This document shows positions 1 through 13,073 of a stretch of 64,000 nt of DNA, in pieces. The stretch lies in contig OW121743.1 of NCBI GenBank assembly GCA_933228675.1, forward strand, positions 93,373,998-93,437,997. Direction: 5' to 3'. Numbering within the stretch: the stretch's first letter is position 1; each line of letters opens with the position of its first letter. Below the pieces are notes generated by a model, which saw only the letters and a program-made list of their open reading frames with translations, searched no databases and had not been told where the DNA came from. The position numbers and the translations under genes are program-made. The stretch is from Stomorhina lunata (Eukaryota; Arthropoda; Insecta; Diptera; Rhiniidae).

Positions 1-1629
1 AAAATGGTTTTTATAGAAAAACAGAGCTCAAGTCTTTGCTATGAATTGGACAACACATTGTAGTCGAAATTCGATTTTTCTTCATATTAAAGAAATGAAA
101 TCAAATCTTTATAAACACTACCCCTTTTCCCTCCTATATATTCCTTTATTTTCTAATATCAACATAATGAGCGGCATTTATACTGGTACCCCGGAGTGTT
201 GGTATAACTTAAAATAAATTATCAAACTAATATTCTTTTAAAAATCTCAATTAAAGACCAAGTATTTTACAATATATAATGTTTCTTTTTAACATTTTGC
301 ATTTCACCCCATTGTGCACTATAGGTGTTCTTATACAAAATTAAAACATTCTTCAAAAAAAATCCATATGACGTTATTAAATTTTAAAATAATTATGACT
401 TTTTAACATATTTTTTTTTTATATAACATTATAACACGTCTCTGTCGCAGCAGTTGTTTTGGGTTTGATATTGTCAGTGTGATGGATGCATGTTGTCAGG
501 TTGTAATTAAATAGTTTCAATGTGAATTTGTGGGTTGCATTAATATTTATTTATTTTTCATATCATTTTCAAATTCTTCTTTTTAAGTTGCATTTTCAAA
601 TACACATTCATACATACTTACTCTTCTATGTAGTAACTGTGAAATGTGACACTACATTGTCTATCAGTTTTTTTGCAATAGTTGATGATCGTCTTCTTTT
701 TCTTTTTTTTGCAAAGTTGTCAAGTTAATGATGATGACGCGTTTGTTGCAATTTTTATGTCAACATTCATTATTAACGTTTTTCTTTTTGTTTAGTTATT
801 CTATTGGTTTGAATTTTCCGTTTTAAAATTCTGTTTTTTTTTTTGTTGGTGTTAATAGAGATATCAAAAACATTTAGAAATTTTAAAGAAAGTTTTTTTT
901 AATTTGTAGGTTAAACTTTGAATAATTATTATCATTTACTTTATTTAAGGTTAGTTAAGTCAAAAATACCACAAAAAGAACTTCTACAATATATATCCAA
1001 AATACTTTCAAATACAGATTCTAGTGATTTCATTAAGTTTTCAAATTTAGTTCAAATAAATAAAATATTAACAAATTGAATATGTTTGAAATATTAAGTT
1101 AAAAAAAGTAACAAAAACCAGATGTCTTTTCCAGATTGAGTTTTCCAAAATGAATAATTAGAATCAATAAATAAATTTTCGAGATCAAATACGAACACAT
1201 CTTAAAAAAAGACCTGGTAGTACACAGGAGTTATACCCTACACCACCATAAGTGTTTTCATTATACTGTGTTTTTATTGTTTTTTCTAATATTCAAATAT
1301 ATTGGATTAATACCCATAATAAGGAATAGCCATTGACTCAGAAACTGTAAGGAATAAGCGATATCCATTGGTCCGACTCAGAAAATTATTTTTTAAAACA
1401 AATTTATAATAAATTTTATATTCAAAATTTTTGTTTAAAAATTTTATGTTCAAGAATTTTCTATAGAAATTTGAAATCAAACATTAAATTAAAAAATTGT
1501 CTATAAAATTTGTATATACAAAATTTTTCAATAAACATTTTAATATCAATAATTTTCTATGAAAATTGATTTAAAAAAATTTTTGTTTCAAAAACTTTTG
1601 TATAAAAAATTGAAAGGCACAATTTTCAT
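1..1629. other. AT-rich non-coding sequence
   Basis: No coding exon, RNA gene or convincing promoter is seen. A decayed piece of the ATACCCTTCACCAC interspersed repeat lies at about 1225-1390, containing a TATACCCTACACCACC-like end and two GACTCAGAAA stretches. The start of the 30 bp array is gradual, from about 1400 onward. Confidence 0.5.
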
Positions 1630-2290
1630 TAAAAATTTTTGATATTTATCAAAAAATATTCTATATAAAATTTTTTTTATCGAAAAATTTTCATAAAATT
1701 TTTTTATCGAAAAATTTTCATAAAATTTTTATATAGAAAAATTTTCATAAAATTTTTTTACAAAAAAATTTTGTATATAAAATGATTTTATCGAAAAATT
1801 TTGTATACAAAATTATTTTATCGCAAAATTTTCTATATAATTCTTTTGTCAAAAAATTTTCTATGTAAAATTCTTATGTCGAATAAATTTCTATATAAAA
1901 TTTTTATATCGGAAATTTTTCTATATAAAACTTTTGTATCGAAAATTTTTCTATATAAAATTGTTATATCGAAAATTTTTCTATATAAAATAAATATCGA
2001 AAAATTTTCTATATAAAATTTTTATATCGAAAAATTATCTATATAAAATTTTTATATCGAAAAATTTTCTATATAAAATTTTTATATCGAAAAATTTTCA
2101 ATACAAAATTTTTGTATCGAAAAATTATCTATATAAAATTTTTATATCGAAAAATTATCTATATAAAATTTTTATATCGAAAAATTTTCTATATAAAATT
2201 TTTATATCGAAAAATTTTCTATATAAAATTTTTATATCGAAAAATTTTCAATATAAAATTTTTATATCGAAAAATTTTCTATATAAAATT

Positions 2291-3746
2291 TTGATATCGA
2301 AAAATTTTCTATATAAAATTTGTATATCGAAAAATTTTCTATATAAAATTTTTATATCGAAAAATTTTCTGTATAAAATTTTTATATCGAAAAATTTTCT
2401 ATATAAAATTTTTATATCGAAAAATTTTCTATATAAAATTTTTATATCGAAAAATTTTCTATATAAAATTTTTATATCGAAAAATTTTCTATATAAAATT
2501 TTTATATCGAAAAATTTTCTATATAAAATTTTTATATCGAAAAATTTTCTATATAAAATTTTTATATCGAAAAATTTTCTATATAAAATTTTTATATCGA
2601 AAAATTTTCTATATAAAATTTTTATATCGAAAAATTTTCTATATAAAATTTTTATATCGAAAAATTTTCTATATAAAATTTTTATATCGAAAAATTTTCT
2701 ATATAAAATTTTTATATCGAAAAATTTTCTATATAAAATTTTTATATCGAAAAATTTTCTATATAAAATTTTTATATCGAAAAATTTTCAATATAAAATT
2801 TTTATATCGAAAAATTTTCTATATAAAATTCTTATATCTAAAAATTTTCTATATAAAATTTTTATATCGAAAAATTTTCTTACAAAATTTTTGTATCAAA
2901 AAATTTGCTATATAAAATTTATATCAAAAAATTTTTTTATATAAAATTTATATATTAAAAAATTTTCTATATAAAATTTTTATATCGAAAATTTTTCTAT
3001 ATTAAAAATATTCTATACAAAATTTTTATATCAAAAAATTTTCTACATAAAATTTTTAGATTGAAAAATTTTCTATATACAATTTTTTTATCAAAAAGTT
3101 TTTTACAGAAAATATTTTTATAGAAAAATTTTCTATATAAAATTTTTTTGGAAAAATTTTCTATAGAAAATTTTTCTATAAAAATATTTTCTATATAAAA
3201 TTTTTATATTAAAAAAATTACTACACAAAATTTTTATATCGAAAAATTTCTGTATAACATTTTTTTTTCGAAAATTTTTTTTTTTACAATTTTTGTATAG
3301 AAAAATTTTCGATAAAAAAATTTTTATATCGAAAAATTTTCCATATCAAATTTTTTTATCGAAAAATGTTCTATATAAAATTTTTTTATCGAAAAAATTT
3401 TTTTTATAAAATTTTTTATCCAAAAATTTTCTATATAAAATTTTTATATCGAAAAATTTTTTATATAAAATTTTTGTATCAAAAATTTTCTTTATAAAAT
3501 TTTTGTATCAAAAATTTTTTGTAAATATCAAATAATTGACTATACAAAATTTCTATATGAAATTTTCATATTAAAAAAAATCTATTTTTATATTCTTATT
3601 TTTATAATGAACATTTTTTTATATAAAATTTTTGTATCAATACATTTTGTTTATATATTAAATTTTTATATTGAAATATTTAAATAGAAAAAAATAAAAA
3701 AAATCTATATATAAGTTTTGCATCGAGAAATTCTAAACACAAAATT
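2291..3746. repeat. Copy A of a ~1.4 kb tandem duplication
   Basis: It begins at TTGATATCGA, contains about 18 thirty-bp units up to the variant CTTATATCTA at 2831, then a degenerate A/T tail ending in a GCATCGAGAAATTC segment near 3720. The same order of variants recurs in copy B. Confidence 0.88.
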
Positions 3747-5150
3747 TTGATATCGAAAAATTTTCTATATAAAATTTGTATATCGAAAAATTTTCTATAT
3801 AAAATTTTTATATCGAAAAATTTTCTATATAAAATTTTTATATCGAAAAATTTTCTATATAAAATTTTTATATCGAAAAATTTTCTATATAAAATTTTTA
3901 TATCGAAAAATTTTCTATATAAAATTTTTATATCGAAAAATTTTCTATATAAAATTTTTATATCGAAAAATTTTCTATATAAAATTTTTATATCCAAAAA
4001 TTTTCTATATAAAATTTTTATATCGAAAAATTTTCTATATAAAATTTTTATATCGAAAAATTTTCTATATAAAATTTTTATATCGAAAAATTTTCTATAT
4101 AAAATTTTTATATCGAAAAATTTTCTATATAAAATTTTTATATCGAAAAATTTTCTATATAAAATTTTTATATCGAAAAATTTTCAATATAAAATTTTTA
4201 TATCGAAAAATTTTCTATATAAAATTCTTATATCTAAAAATTTTCTATATAAAATTTTTATATCGAAAAATTTTCTTACAAAATTTTTGTATCAAAAAAT
4301 TTGCTATATAAAATTTATATCAAAAAATTTTTTTATATAAAATTTATATATTAAAAAATTTTCTATATAAAATTTTTATATCGAAAATTTTTCTATATTA
4401 AAAATATTCTATACAAAATTTTTATATCAAAAAATTTTCTACATAAAATTTTTAGATTGAAAAATTTTCTATATACAATTTTTTTATCAACAAGTTTTTT
4501 ACAGAAAATATTTTTATAGAAAAATTTTCTATATAAAATTTTTTTGGAAAAATTTTCTATTTAAAATTTTTTAATCAAAAAATTTTCTATATAAAATTTT
4601 TATATTAAAAAAATTACTACACAAAATTTTTATATCGAAAAATGTCTGTATAACATTTTTTTTTCGAAAATTTTTCTTTTTACAATTTTTGTATAGAAAA
4701 TTTTTCGATAAAAAAATTTTTATATCGAAAAATTTTCCATATCAAATTTTTTTATCGAAAAATGTTCTATATAAAACTTTTTTATCGAAAAAATTTTTTT
4801 TATAAAATTTTTTATCCAAAAATTTTCTATATAAAATTTTTATATCGAAAAATTTTATATATAAAATTTTTGTATCAAAAATTTTCTTTATAAAATTTTT
4901 GTATCAAAAATTTTTTGTAAATATCAAATAATTGACTATACAAAATTTCTATATTAAATTTTCATATTAAAAAAAATCTATTTTTATATTCTTATTTTTA
5001 TAATGAACATTTTTTTATATAAAATTTTTGTATCAATACATTTTGTTTATATATTAAATTTTTATATTGAAATATTTAAATAGAAAAAAATAAAAAAAAT
5101 CTATATAAAAGTTTTGCATCGAGAAATTCTAAACACTAAATTTTGATATC
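3747..5150. repeat. Copy B of a ~1.4 kb tandem duplication
   Basis: It has the same variant landmarks as copy A: TTGATATCGA at 3747, CTTATATCTA at 4227, and the GCATCGAGAAATTC tail near 5117. It holds about 16 units instead of 18, so it is 60 bp shorter through that stretch. After 5143 a third partial repeat starts (TTTTGATATCG) and decays by about 5200. Confidence 0.88.
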
Positions 5151-5200
5151 GAAAAAATTTCTATACAAAATTTTGATATCGAAAAAATTTCAATATAAAA

Positions 5201-6480
5201 TGTTTATAACTGAGCACATATGGGTTAAGAAATCGACTATTCTACATGAAATTTTGAATAAATCATACTTTTGGCATACTTTTGGTCTTTAGAGATTAGA
5301 TCGTAATTATCATAAATACGTTATGTACTAGAGTAAATTAATATATTGGCGAATTTATTTTATTGACAATGTGCTTAAATAAGCGAGTAAACATAATATA
5401 AAACAAACAAAAAATTCTTAAAGCCCCTAAAAATATGCAACAACATTTTATTAAAATTATTTTTTCAGATTTTAGTTTCTTCTGATAGAAATAATATAAA
5501 TATAAAAAAAGAAAAATATAAATTTTTGTAATGTATTAATTAAGAACATTGACACGAAATTTCTTAACGTTATATTTCATTAACTTAAAGAACAAGTAAT
5601 AATAAAATTTTACAAATGATATCCCAATATCGCTTAACAGCTTAAATAATCGTTTAGTATCTATTTTCCAAAACCTTTTTATTTTTTTAATAAGCTTATT
5701 TATTTACATTTAAAGAAAACAACTTAATACTTCAAAAATTAAGATAAGAAATAATAATGATATCATTTACGAATTCATTATTGTTCATTAAATATTTCTA
5801 ACAAAACCTTCTTATTTCAACTAAAAAAAAGTTTATAAAATTATTTATCTGGTACTTTAAAATCTTGTTATCTTCATGTACTTGTTAAAAAACATTTGTC
5901 AAATTTCAAATAGAGACATAGACCTATTCTTATTTCTCTTATAAATACAAGACATTAATCATATCTAATTGTTTCTTTAGATTAAATCTTAATAAAAGCA
6001 AAAACTTAAAAGGAGATTGGAAAAAATAATCGCAATTATAAAAACAATAGAAAAACTTAGTTTTATAAAAAACAATAAAAATATTTCTGAAACAACGTTT
6101 GAAAAATAAATTTAATAAAGCAACATTCTAAACATTTTAAAAATTTTTAATGAAGAAAAAATTTGTTGAAATATTTCAAAAGTCTTAAAGACAAAACTTG
6201 ATTGTTTTTTTAATTTCTCATAGGAATTTTAAAGATTTGTTTGTTTTTGGAACAGGTATATTTTGCCACAATAATTGATGAAGAAAAAAATTAAAAAAAA
6301 TTTTAAGTATAAACAATTGTTAATATTAAGTACCTTTAGCGATTTTTTATTAAACAAAAACCATTTTTGTCCTCATTATTTTAAGAGTTGTTTTTAAGAT
6401 TTTTTTGAAACTGGTTTAGAATTATCAATAAAAATTTATTATTATCAATAAAAAACTTTAATTACAAATAAGTTTTCTTC
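5201..6480. other. AT-rich intergenic sequence
   Basis: No ORF of note, splice-framed exon, or recognisable transposon end is seen. Scattered homopolymer tracts only. Confidence 0.4.
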
Positions 6481-7323
6481 AAAATTTTTTTTTTTATATT
6501 GAAAAATTTTTACTCAAAATTTTAATATCAAAAAATTTCTATAAAAAATTTTTTATATCAAAAAATTTTCTATGAAAAATTTTTGTATTGAAAAATTTTC
6601 TATAAAAAATGTTTGTAACGAAAAATTTTCTATATAAAAGTTTTCTAGAAAAATATCAATAATTATATATAGAAAATTTTTATATCGAAAAATTTTCTAT
6701 ATAAAATTTTTATATCAAAAATTTTTCTATAAATAAGTTTTTATATCGAAGAATTTTCTATAAAAATTTTTATATAGAAAAATTTTCTATAATTTTTTTT
6801 TTTTTTTTCGAAAAATCCTATAAAAAATTAACATATTGAGAAATTTTTACTCAAAATTTTAATATCGAAAAATTTAAAAAAAAATTTTACATCTCAAAAT
6901 TTTCTAATTTTTCTATAAAAAATGTTTGTAACGAAAAATTTTCTATATAAAAGTTTTCTAGAAAAATATTAATAATTATATATAGAAAATTTTTATATCG
7001 AAAAATTTTCTATATAAAATTTTTATATCAAAAATTTTTCTATAAAAAAGTTTTTATATCGAAGAATTTTCTATAAAAATTTTTTATATAGAAAAATTTT
7101 CTTTAATTTTTTTTTTCGAAAATCCTATAAAAATTTTCATATTGAGAAATTTTTACTCAAAATTTTAATATCGAAAAATTTTCAGTAAAAAATTTTTTTA
7201 TCGAAAAATTTAAAAAAAAATTTATATCTCAAAATTTTCTATACAAAATTGAAATATTTGAAAGTTTTCCATAAAAAATTTGTGTATCAAAAATTTATCT
7301 ACAAGAAAAATTTTTAATGAAAA
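6481..7323. repeat. Degenerate 30 bp-type array
   Basis: Diverged units of the A/T palindromic repeat. A block at 6601-6795 (landmarks GTTTGTAACG, GTTTTCTAGAAAAATAT, ATCGAAGAATTTTC) recurs at about 6914-7100 with an offset near 313 bp, so this part was also duplicated in tandem. Confidence 0.8.
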
Positions 7324-7584
7324 ATTCTTAATAGTTATGTTTGTAAATTTAGTAATAATGCGAGGTTTTCGATCTGTCTAAATTGGGGATAATCCTCCTG
7401 AAGAGATGGCTTAACCAACCATCGAAACGCGTCGAGGAATTTGGTTTCTCCGCAAACATTTTTTGGCTTTTTATCAATAAATTGATCTGTTACATTAATA
7501 AATAAATGTAACAGGTTTGGGATCAAATGCAAATACTCTTCTTTTTGAATAATATTTACATCCCGACTATTTTGTTATTTTTTG
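7324..7584 (+). mobile_element. Hammerhead-ribozyme module, copy 1
   Basis: A conserved block of about 260 bp shared with 59992-60216 and 33860-34165. In order it holds: a leader (ATTCTTAATAGTTATG), a type I hammerhead ribozyme at 7393-7438, a perfect 10 bp hairpin (CTGTTACATT at 7487-7496 with AATGTAACAG at 7505-7514), GGGATCAAATGCAAATAC, and an end segment ACATCCCGACTATTTTG. Both flanks are 30 bp-type arrays. Hammerheads of this form are known from Penelope-like retroelements and retrozymes. No reverse transcriptase is present here, so the copy is non-autonomous. The element class is inferred from the ribozyme only. Confidence 0.75.
7393..7438 (+). ncRNA. Type I hammerhead ribozyme, copy 1
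   Basis: Stem I is TCCTC (7393-7397) with GAGGA (7434-7438). The core is CTGAAGA at 7398-7404. Stem II is GATGG (7405-7409) with CCATC (7419-7423), closed by a 9 nt loop. GAAA follows at 7424-7427, then CGCGTC at 7428-7433. The predicted cleavage is after C7433 (a GUC triplet). All invariant hammerhead positions (CUGANGA, GAAA, UH) are met. Stem III is only two pairs in the monomer, but the palindrome ACGCGT would give six pairs in a dimer, as described for dimeric hammerheads. Confidence 0.85.
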
Positions 7585-8360
7585 AAAAATTTTTACATTT
7601 AAAAATTTTCTATACAAAATTTTTATATTAAAAAAAAATTCTATAAAAAGTTTTAATATCAAAAAATTTTCTATAAAAAATTTTTGTATCGAAAAATTTT
7701 TAATAAAAAATTTTATATCGCAAAATTTTCTATAAAAAAATGTTTATATCGAATAATTTTCTATTAAAAAATTTTATATCAAAAAATTTTCTATCAAAAA
7801 ATTTTCTGTATAAAAGTTTTCTAAAAAAAATATCAAAAAACTGTATATGCAAAATTCGAAAAATTTTCTATAAAAATTTTTACACGAACAATTTTCAATA
7901 AAAAGTATTTATATCGAAAAATTTTCTATAAAAAATGTTTATATTGAAAAATTTTCTCTAAATTTTTTTTTCGAAAAATTGTCTTTAAAAAATTTTTATA
8001 TCAAAAAATTGTCCATAAAAATTTTTATATCAACAAAATATCTATAAAAAAAATTTATTTAAAAAAATTGTCTGCATTAAATTTTTATATCGAAAAAAAA
8101 AATTGTATATCAAAAAATGTTCAACAAAAATTTTTATATAGAAAAATTTTCTATACAAAATTTTTTATATCGAAAAAAATTCTCGATACAACATTTTTAT
8201 ATCAAAAAATTTTCTTTCTATACAAAATTTGTACATAGAAAATTTTCCTATTAAAAAAAATTTTTATGCTAAATTTTTATATAAACAAATTTTCTATCAA
8301 AATATTTTTAAAATTTGTATATAGAAAAATTTTCTATATAAAATTTTAATATTAAAAAAT
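7585..8360. repeat. Degenerate 30 bp-type array
   Basis: Diverged A/T palindromic units continuing directly from the hammerhead module. The unit variants resemble those before the module. Confidence 0.75.
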
Positions 8361-9344
8361 AGAAACAACAGTTTTAGTAAAACAGTATTTTTTTTTCTAT
8401 TACATTAAACAATTAAATTTTAACAAACAAAAATTTTTATGTAGTTTTTTTAAATCTAAAAATGGCTTCCTTTGGCATTACACTTGCCCACCCCTGGTAT
8501 ATACCAAATAATTTTAAAACAACAAAATAGTATTCATATAAAAAAGTTAAACTATGTTACTATTAGATATTAATCAAGTATTATTTAACTTCTATAAATA
8601 CGAAAACCTAAAGCAAAACCTTTAAATATCTATCAATTTAAATTTTGTTCTCTTGATAAGAGAATCTCAATAACCAAAAATGTTTTCAATAAATTAAAAC
8701 GAATGTCAGACCTTAATTATTTTCCGTTAAAAAAGGCTGTCATTAATCATAAATTTTGAATAAAACTAAAAATTAGGACAAAAAGTAAAGCATTTTGAAA
8801 ATTTTCAAATTGCAAGTAAATTATTTTAGATTGAAAAATATTTAAAGCCTCAAGCATCTAAAAAAACAGTTTTTCAAAAATAGTCACCTTGCCTTAACAA
8901 TAAAAAACAATTGTTTTAAAGCCTTTTTCAAAATTCTCAACAATTTATAAAAAAATTATATAAAAATAGCTTAAAACTTTAAAATAATTGAAATAAAGAA
9001 AAGAACCAGAGGCTGAACAAAAATTCATATTAATTCATGACAAGACATTCTTTTGTTTTCTGGGCTATTTTTGAATTTTCAGTTTTCAATTGTCGTATGA
9101 GTTAAATCAAATTTATAGTCGGTCAAGTACAAATAATTTTAATGCTCTACTGCAGCCGGAGTGAGTTCACACGTTTCTTGTAAAATATTTGGGTTAATTA
9201 TGGTTGTAACAAGTGTTTTTGGATCGGTGTTGGGAAGTTATAATGAATTCAATTTTAATCGAATTAAAAATCAGGTCAGGTGTTGTAACAAAAATTTAAT
9301 TTGAGTGCAGTGACTTTTTCAAAGTCATTTTTATTAAGTAATAT
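8361..9344. other. AT-rich intergenic sequence
   Basis: No gene seen. A short TATAGTCGGTCAAG motif at about 9113 is a remnant of the interspersed repeat seen whole at 18901 and 54562. Confidence 0.4.
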
Positions 9345-12300
9345 TCAAAATTTTTATTAAAAAAAAAATTATAACTAAAAATTTTCTATAAAATTTTTTA
9401 TATCTTAAAATTTTCTATAAAATTTTTCTATAGAAAATTTTTCAATATAATAATTTTCTATAAACAATTTTTGATAAAAAAATATTTTATAGAACATTTT
9501 TAGGAAAAAAAAAATTGCTTCTATAGAAAACTTTTTGATACAAAAAAAATTTTCGATTTTCTTTACAAAATTTTTCGATTTAAAATTTTTTGTATAGAAA
9601 ATTTTTTGATATAAAATGTTTGTATAGAAAATGTTTATGTAAAAAATTTTTCGATATAAAATTTTAATAGAGAAAATATTTCAATATAAAATTTTTATAC
9701 AGAAAATTTTTCGATATAAAATTTTCTAGTATATAATTTTTCTAAAAAAAAACTAAATTGCCTGGATGTAAATATTTTGGCTTTTATCAATAAATTGTTT
9801 GTTACATTAATAAATTAATGTAACAGATTTGGATCGAATGCAAATAATTTTTCTTTTTGTATAAAACTTTTCTATAAAAAATTTTTCGATATAAAATTTT
9901 TATATAAAAAATTTCCGATATTAAACTTTTATATGGTAAATTTTCCAAAATTAAAACTTTTCCGTATAAAATTTTTCGATATATAAATTTTTCTATAGAA
10001 AATTTTTCGATATTAAAATTTTTATCGATATAAAAATTTTTCTATACAAAATTTTTTTAATATAAAGATTCTTCTATAGATAATTTTATAATAAAAAATT
10101 TTTCTATAGAAAATTTTTCAATATAAAAATTTTTCTGTTGAAAATTTTCGATACATATACAAATATTTTATAGATAATTTGTAAATATACAAATTTTTTT
10201 ATATAGAAAATGTTTTGATATAAAAATTTTCCTATAGAAAATTCTCGATATATAAGTTTTTTCCCAAAAAATCTTTTAATATTAATATTTTCTTATTAAA
10301 AATTTTTCGATGTTAAAATTTTTCTATAGAAAATTTTTCGATTCAAAAATTTTTTTTTATTGAAAATTTTTTAACATACAATTTTTCTAAAAATTTTTTA
10401 TTGAAAAAATTTTTCTAAAAATTTTTTATTGAAAAAATTTTTCTAAAAATTTTTTATTGAAAAAATTTTTTGTTAGAAAAAATGTTCGAATAAAAATAGA
10501 TAAATTTTCGATATAAAAATTTTTCTATAGAAAAATTTTCGATATAAAAATTTTTCTATAGAAAATTTTTCGTCATAAAAATTTTTATATAAAAAATTTT
10601 TCGTCATAAAAATTTTTCGTCATAAAAATTTTTCTATAGAAAATTTTTCGTTACAAAAATTTTTCTATAGAAAATTTTTCGTTACAAAAATTTTTCTATA
10701 GAAAATTTTTTGTTACAAAAATTTTTCTACAGAAAATTTTTTGTTATAAAAATTTTTCGTTATAAAAATTTTTCTATAGAAAATTTTTCTATAGAAAATT
10801 TTTCGTTATAAAAATTTTTCTATAGAAAATTTTTCGTTATAAAAATTTTTCTATAGAAAATTTTTCGTTATAAAAATTTTTCTATAGAAAATTTTTCGTT
10901 ATAAAAATTTTTCTATAGAAAATTTTTCGTTATAAAAATTTTTCTATGGAAAATTTTTCTATAGAAAATTTTTCGTTATAAAAATTTTTCTATAGAAAAT
11001 TTTTCGTTATAAAAATTTTTCTATATAAAAATTTTTCTATAGAAAATTTTTCGTTATAAAAATTTTTCTATAGAAAATTTTTCGTTATAAAAATTTTTCT
11101 ATAGAAAATTTTTCGTTATAAAAATTTTTCTATAGAAAATTTTTCGTTATAAAAATTTTTCTATAGAAAATTTTTCGTTATAAAAATTTTTCTATAGAAA
11201 ATTTTTCGTTATAAAAATTTTTCTATAGAAAATTTTTCGTTATAAAAATTTTTCTATATAAAAATTTTTCTATAGAAAATTTTTCGTTATAAAAATTTTT
11301 CTATAGAAAATTTTTCGTTATAAAAATTTTTCTATAGAAAATTTTTCGTTATAAAAATTTTTCTATAGAAAATTTTTCGTTATAAAAATTTTTCTATAGA
11401 AAATTTTTCGTTATAAAAATTTTTCTATAGAAAATTTTTCGTTATAAAAATTTTTCTATAGAAAATTTTTCGTTATAAAAATTTTTCTATAGAAAATTTT
11501 TCGTTATAAAAATTTTTCTATAGAAAATTTTTCGTTATAAAAATTTTTCTTTAGAAAATTTTTCGTTATAAAAATTTTTCTATAGAAAATTTTTCGTTAT
11601 AAAAATTTTTCTATAGAAAATTTTTCGTTATAAAAATTTTTCTATAGAAAATTTTTCGTTATAAAAATTTTTCTATATAAAAATTTATCTATAGAAAATT
11701 TTTCGTTATAAAAATTTTTCTATAGAAAATTTTTCGTTATAAAAAGTTTTCTATAGAAAATTTTTCGTTATAAAAAGTTTTCTATAGAAACTTTCGATTT
11801 TCCACACATTTTTCTATACAATATTTATGATATAACAATTTTTGTATAGAAAACTTTTCAATATAAAAATTTTTCGATGTAAAAATTTTTCTAAAGAGAC
11901 TTTTACGATATCAGAATTTTCTATAGAAAATTTTTTGATATAAATTTTGAAAAAAAATATAAATATAATTTTTTTTTTAGAAAATTAGTCGATATAAAAA
12001 TTCTTTTAAAAAAATTTTTCTATAAATAATTTTCTATTGAAACTTTTCAATATAAATATTTTTGTCGAAAATTTTTCGAAATATATTGTCTATAGAAAAA
12101 ATTTCTATACAAATATTTTTCTATAGAAATTGTTTTGATATCAAAAATTTTCTTTAGACATTTTTTTGATTCAAACATTGTTAAGAAAATTTTTCGATAT
12201 AAACATTTTTTTTTTATAGCCTATAGAAAATTTTTAATATAAAATTTTTATATAAAATTTTTATTTAGAAAATTTTTAATATAAATTTTAATTCTTTAGA

Positions 12301-12830
12301 AAACTGATATGAATTTTAATTTTATAAAAAATTTTTCTATTTAAAAATTTTTATATAACAAGTTTTTCGATATATAAAATTTTCTGTATAAAAAGTTTTC
12401 GATATGAACATGAAAATTAATAATATAAAATATTTTTTAGACAATTTTTGATATAAAATTTTTAGATATAAATTTATATTCTATAGAAATTTTTTTGATA
12501 TAAATTTTTATTTAATAAAAATTTTTTGTTATAAATTTGTATTCTATTGAAAATTTTTGTTATAAATTTTAATTTAATAGAAAATTTTTCAACATAAAAA
12601 TGTTTCTATATACAAATTTTTTAATATAAAACTTTCTGTACAAAATTTGTCTATCAAAAACTTTTCTTTACAAAATTTTCGATATAAAAATTTTTCCATA
12701 AAAAATGTTTCAATATTAAAATTTTCCGAGTGAAAGTTTTTCGATACAAAAATTTTCTATTGAAAATTATTTGATAAACTAATTTTTCTATGGATTTTTT
12801 TCTGTACCTATGAAATCTTAAAAAAATAAA
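9345..12830. repeat. Large 30 bp array, TTCGTTAT variant
   Basis: Degenerate units at both ends enclose a near-perfect core at about 10740-11790, with a 30 bp unit of TTTTTCTATAGAAAATTTTT followed by CGTTATAAAA. Higher-order variation occurs: occasional short units (TATAGAAAATTTTTC repeated once, or CTATATAAAAATTT) at 10790, 10950, 11025, 11255 and 11670. It lies immediately upstream of the membrane-protein gene, ending about 40 bp before its splice acceptor. Confidence 0.93.
9761..9859 (+). mobile_element. Partial hammerhead module without the ribozyme
   Basis: Contains CCTGGATGTAAATATT, TTTTATCAATAAATTG, the hairpin TGTTACATT/AATGTAACA, and GATCGAATGCAAAT, matching the 3' half of the module at 7324. 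The ribozyme part is missing. It lies inside the array. Confidence 0.7.
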
Positions 12831-12869
12831 TAATTAACTAACACATTTTTTCTATTTTTACACTAACAG

Positions 12870-13073
12870 GAACCAAATGTCTTAAATTACAACACAACCA
12901 ACAACAAAAGTTGTATCACCAAACCTACATCAATGTGAAGACTAAAAGAGATCATAAATAAACATAAAATTTGATCCACAAAAACAATTTATAAATTTAG
13001 ATCATACCATACGATACCCCTTCCTGCTACAGACAAAAAGAGAAAAAGTAAAATCAAACAAAATTTGATCAAA
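12870..13073 (+). other. 5' UTR part of the first coding exon
   Basis: A pyrimidine-rich acceptor (ctatttttacactaacag) ends at 12869. The sequence after it changes from array to ordinary exon composition, rich in CAA and ACC, up to the ATG at 13074. A non-coding first exon must therefore lie upstream. I cannot place it in the array-filled 12 kb. Confidence 0.6.

Larger units (their letters stand above)
1630..5200. repeat. 30 bp A/T array with internal tandem duplication
   Basis: The region is dominated by a 30 bp unit alternating an A/T tract, TATATCG, and a second A/T tract ending in TTTTCTATAT. The middle (about 1990-2880) is nearly perfect and the flanks are degenerate. Because 30 is a multiple of three and the unit lacks stops in several frames, long false ORFs appear on both strands, encoding repeats such as ISKNFLYKIF. 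The two halves, 2291-3746 and 3747-5150, are copies of one larger segment. Confidence 0.93.

Noticed and set aside
2112..4340. Long ORFs of ISKNFLYKIF-type repeats on both strands
   Set aside because: They come from a stop-free 30 bp A/T repeat whose period is a multiple of three. They vanish where the period becomes 31 bp in the related array at 46.4-47.6 kb.
7335..7532. 65-codon - strand ORF, recurring at 60003-60326
   Set aside because: It lies antisense over the hammerhead module, and its conservation is explained by the repeat copy. The sequence pattern fits an RNA fold, not codon-level constraint.
7324..9344. Penelope-like reverse transcriptase near the hammerhead copies
   Set aside because: Searched by eye around every copy. 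No reverse transcriptase or GIY-YIG motifs were found, so only a non-autonomous element is claimed.
13065..13073. Upstream in-frame start for the membrane protein
   Set aside because: The codon at 13065 is TTG. The ATG at 13074 has a good fly context.
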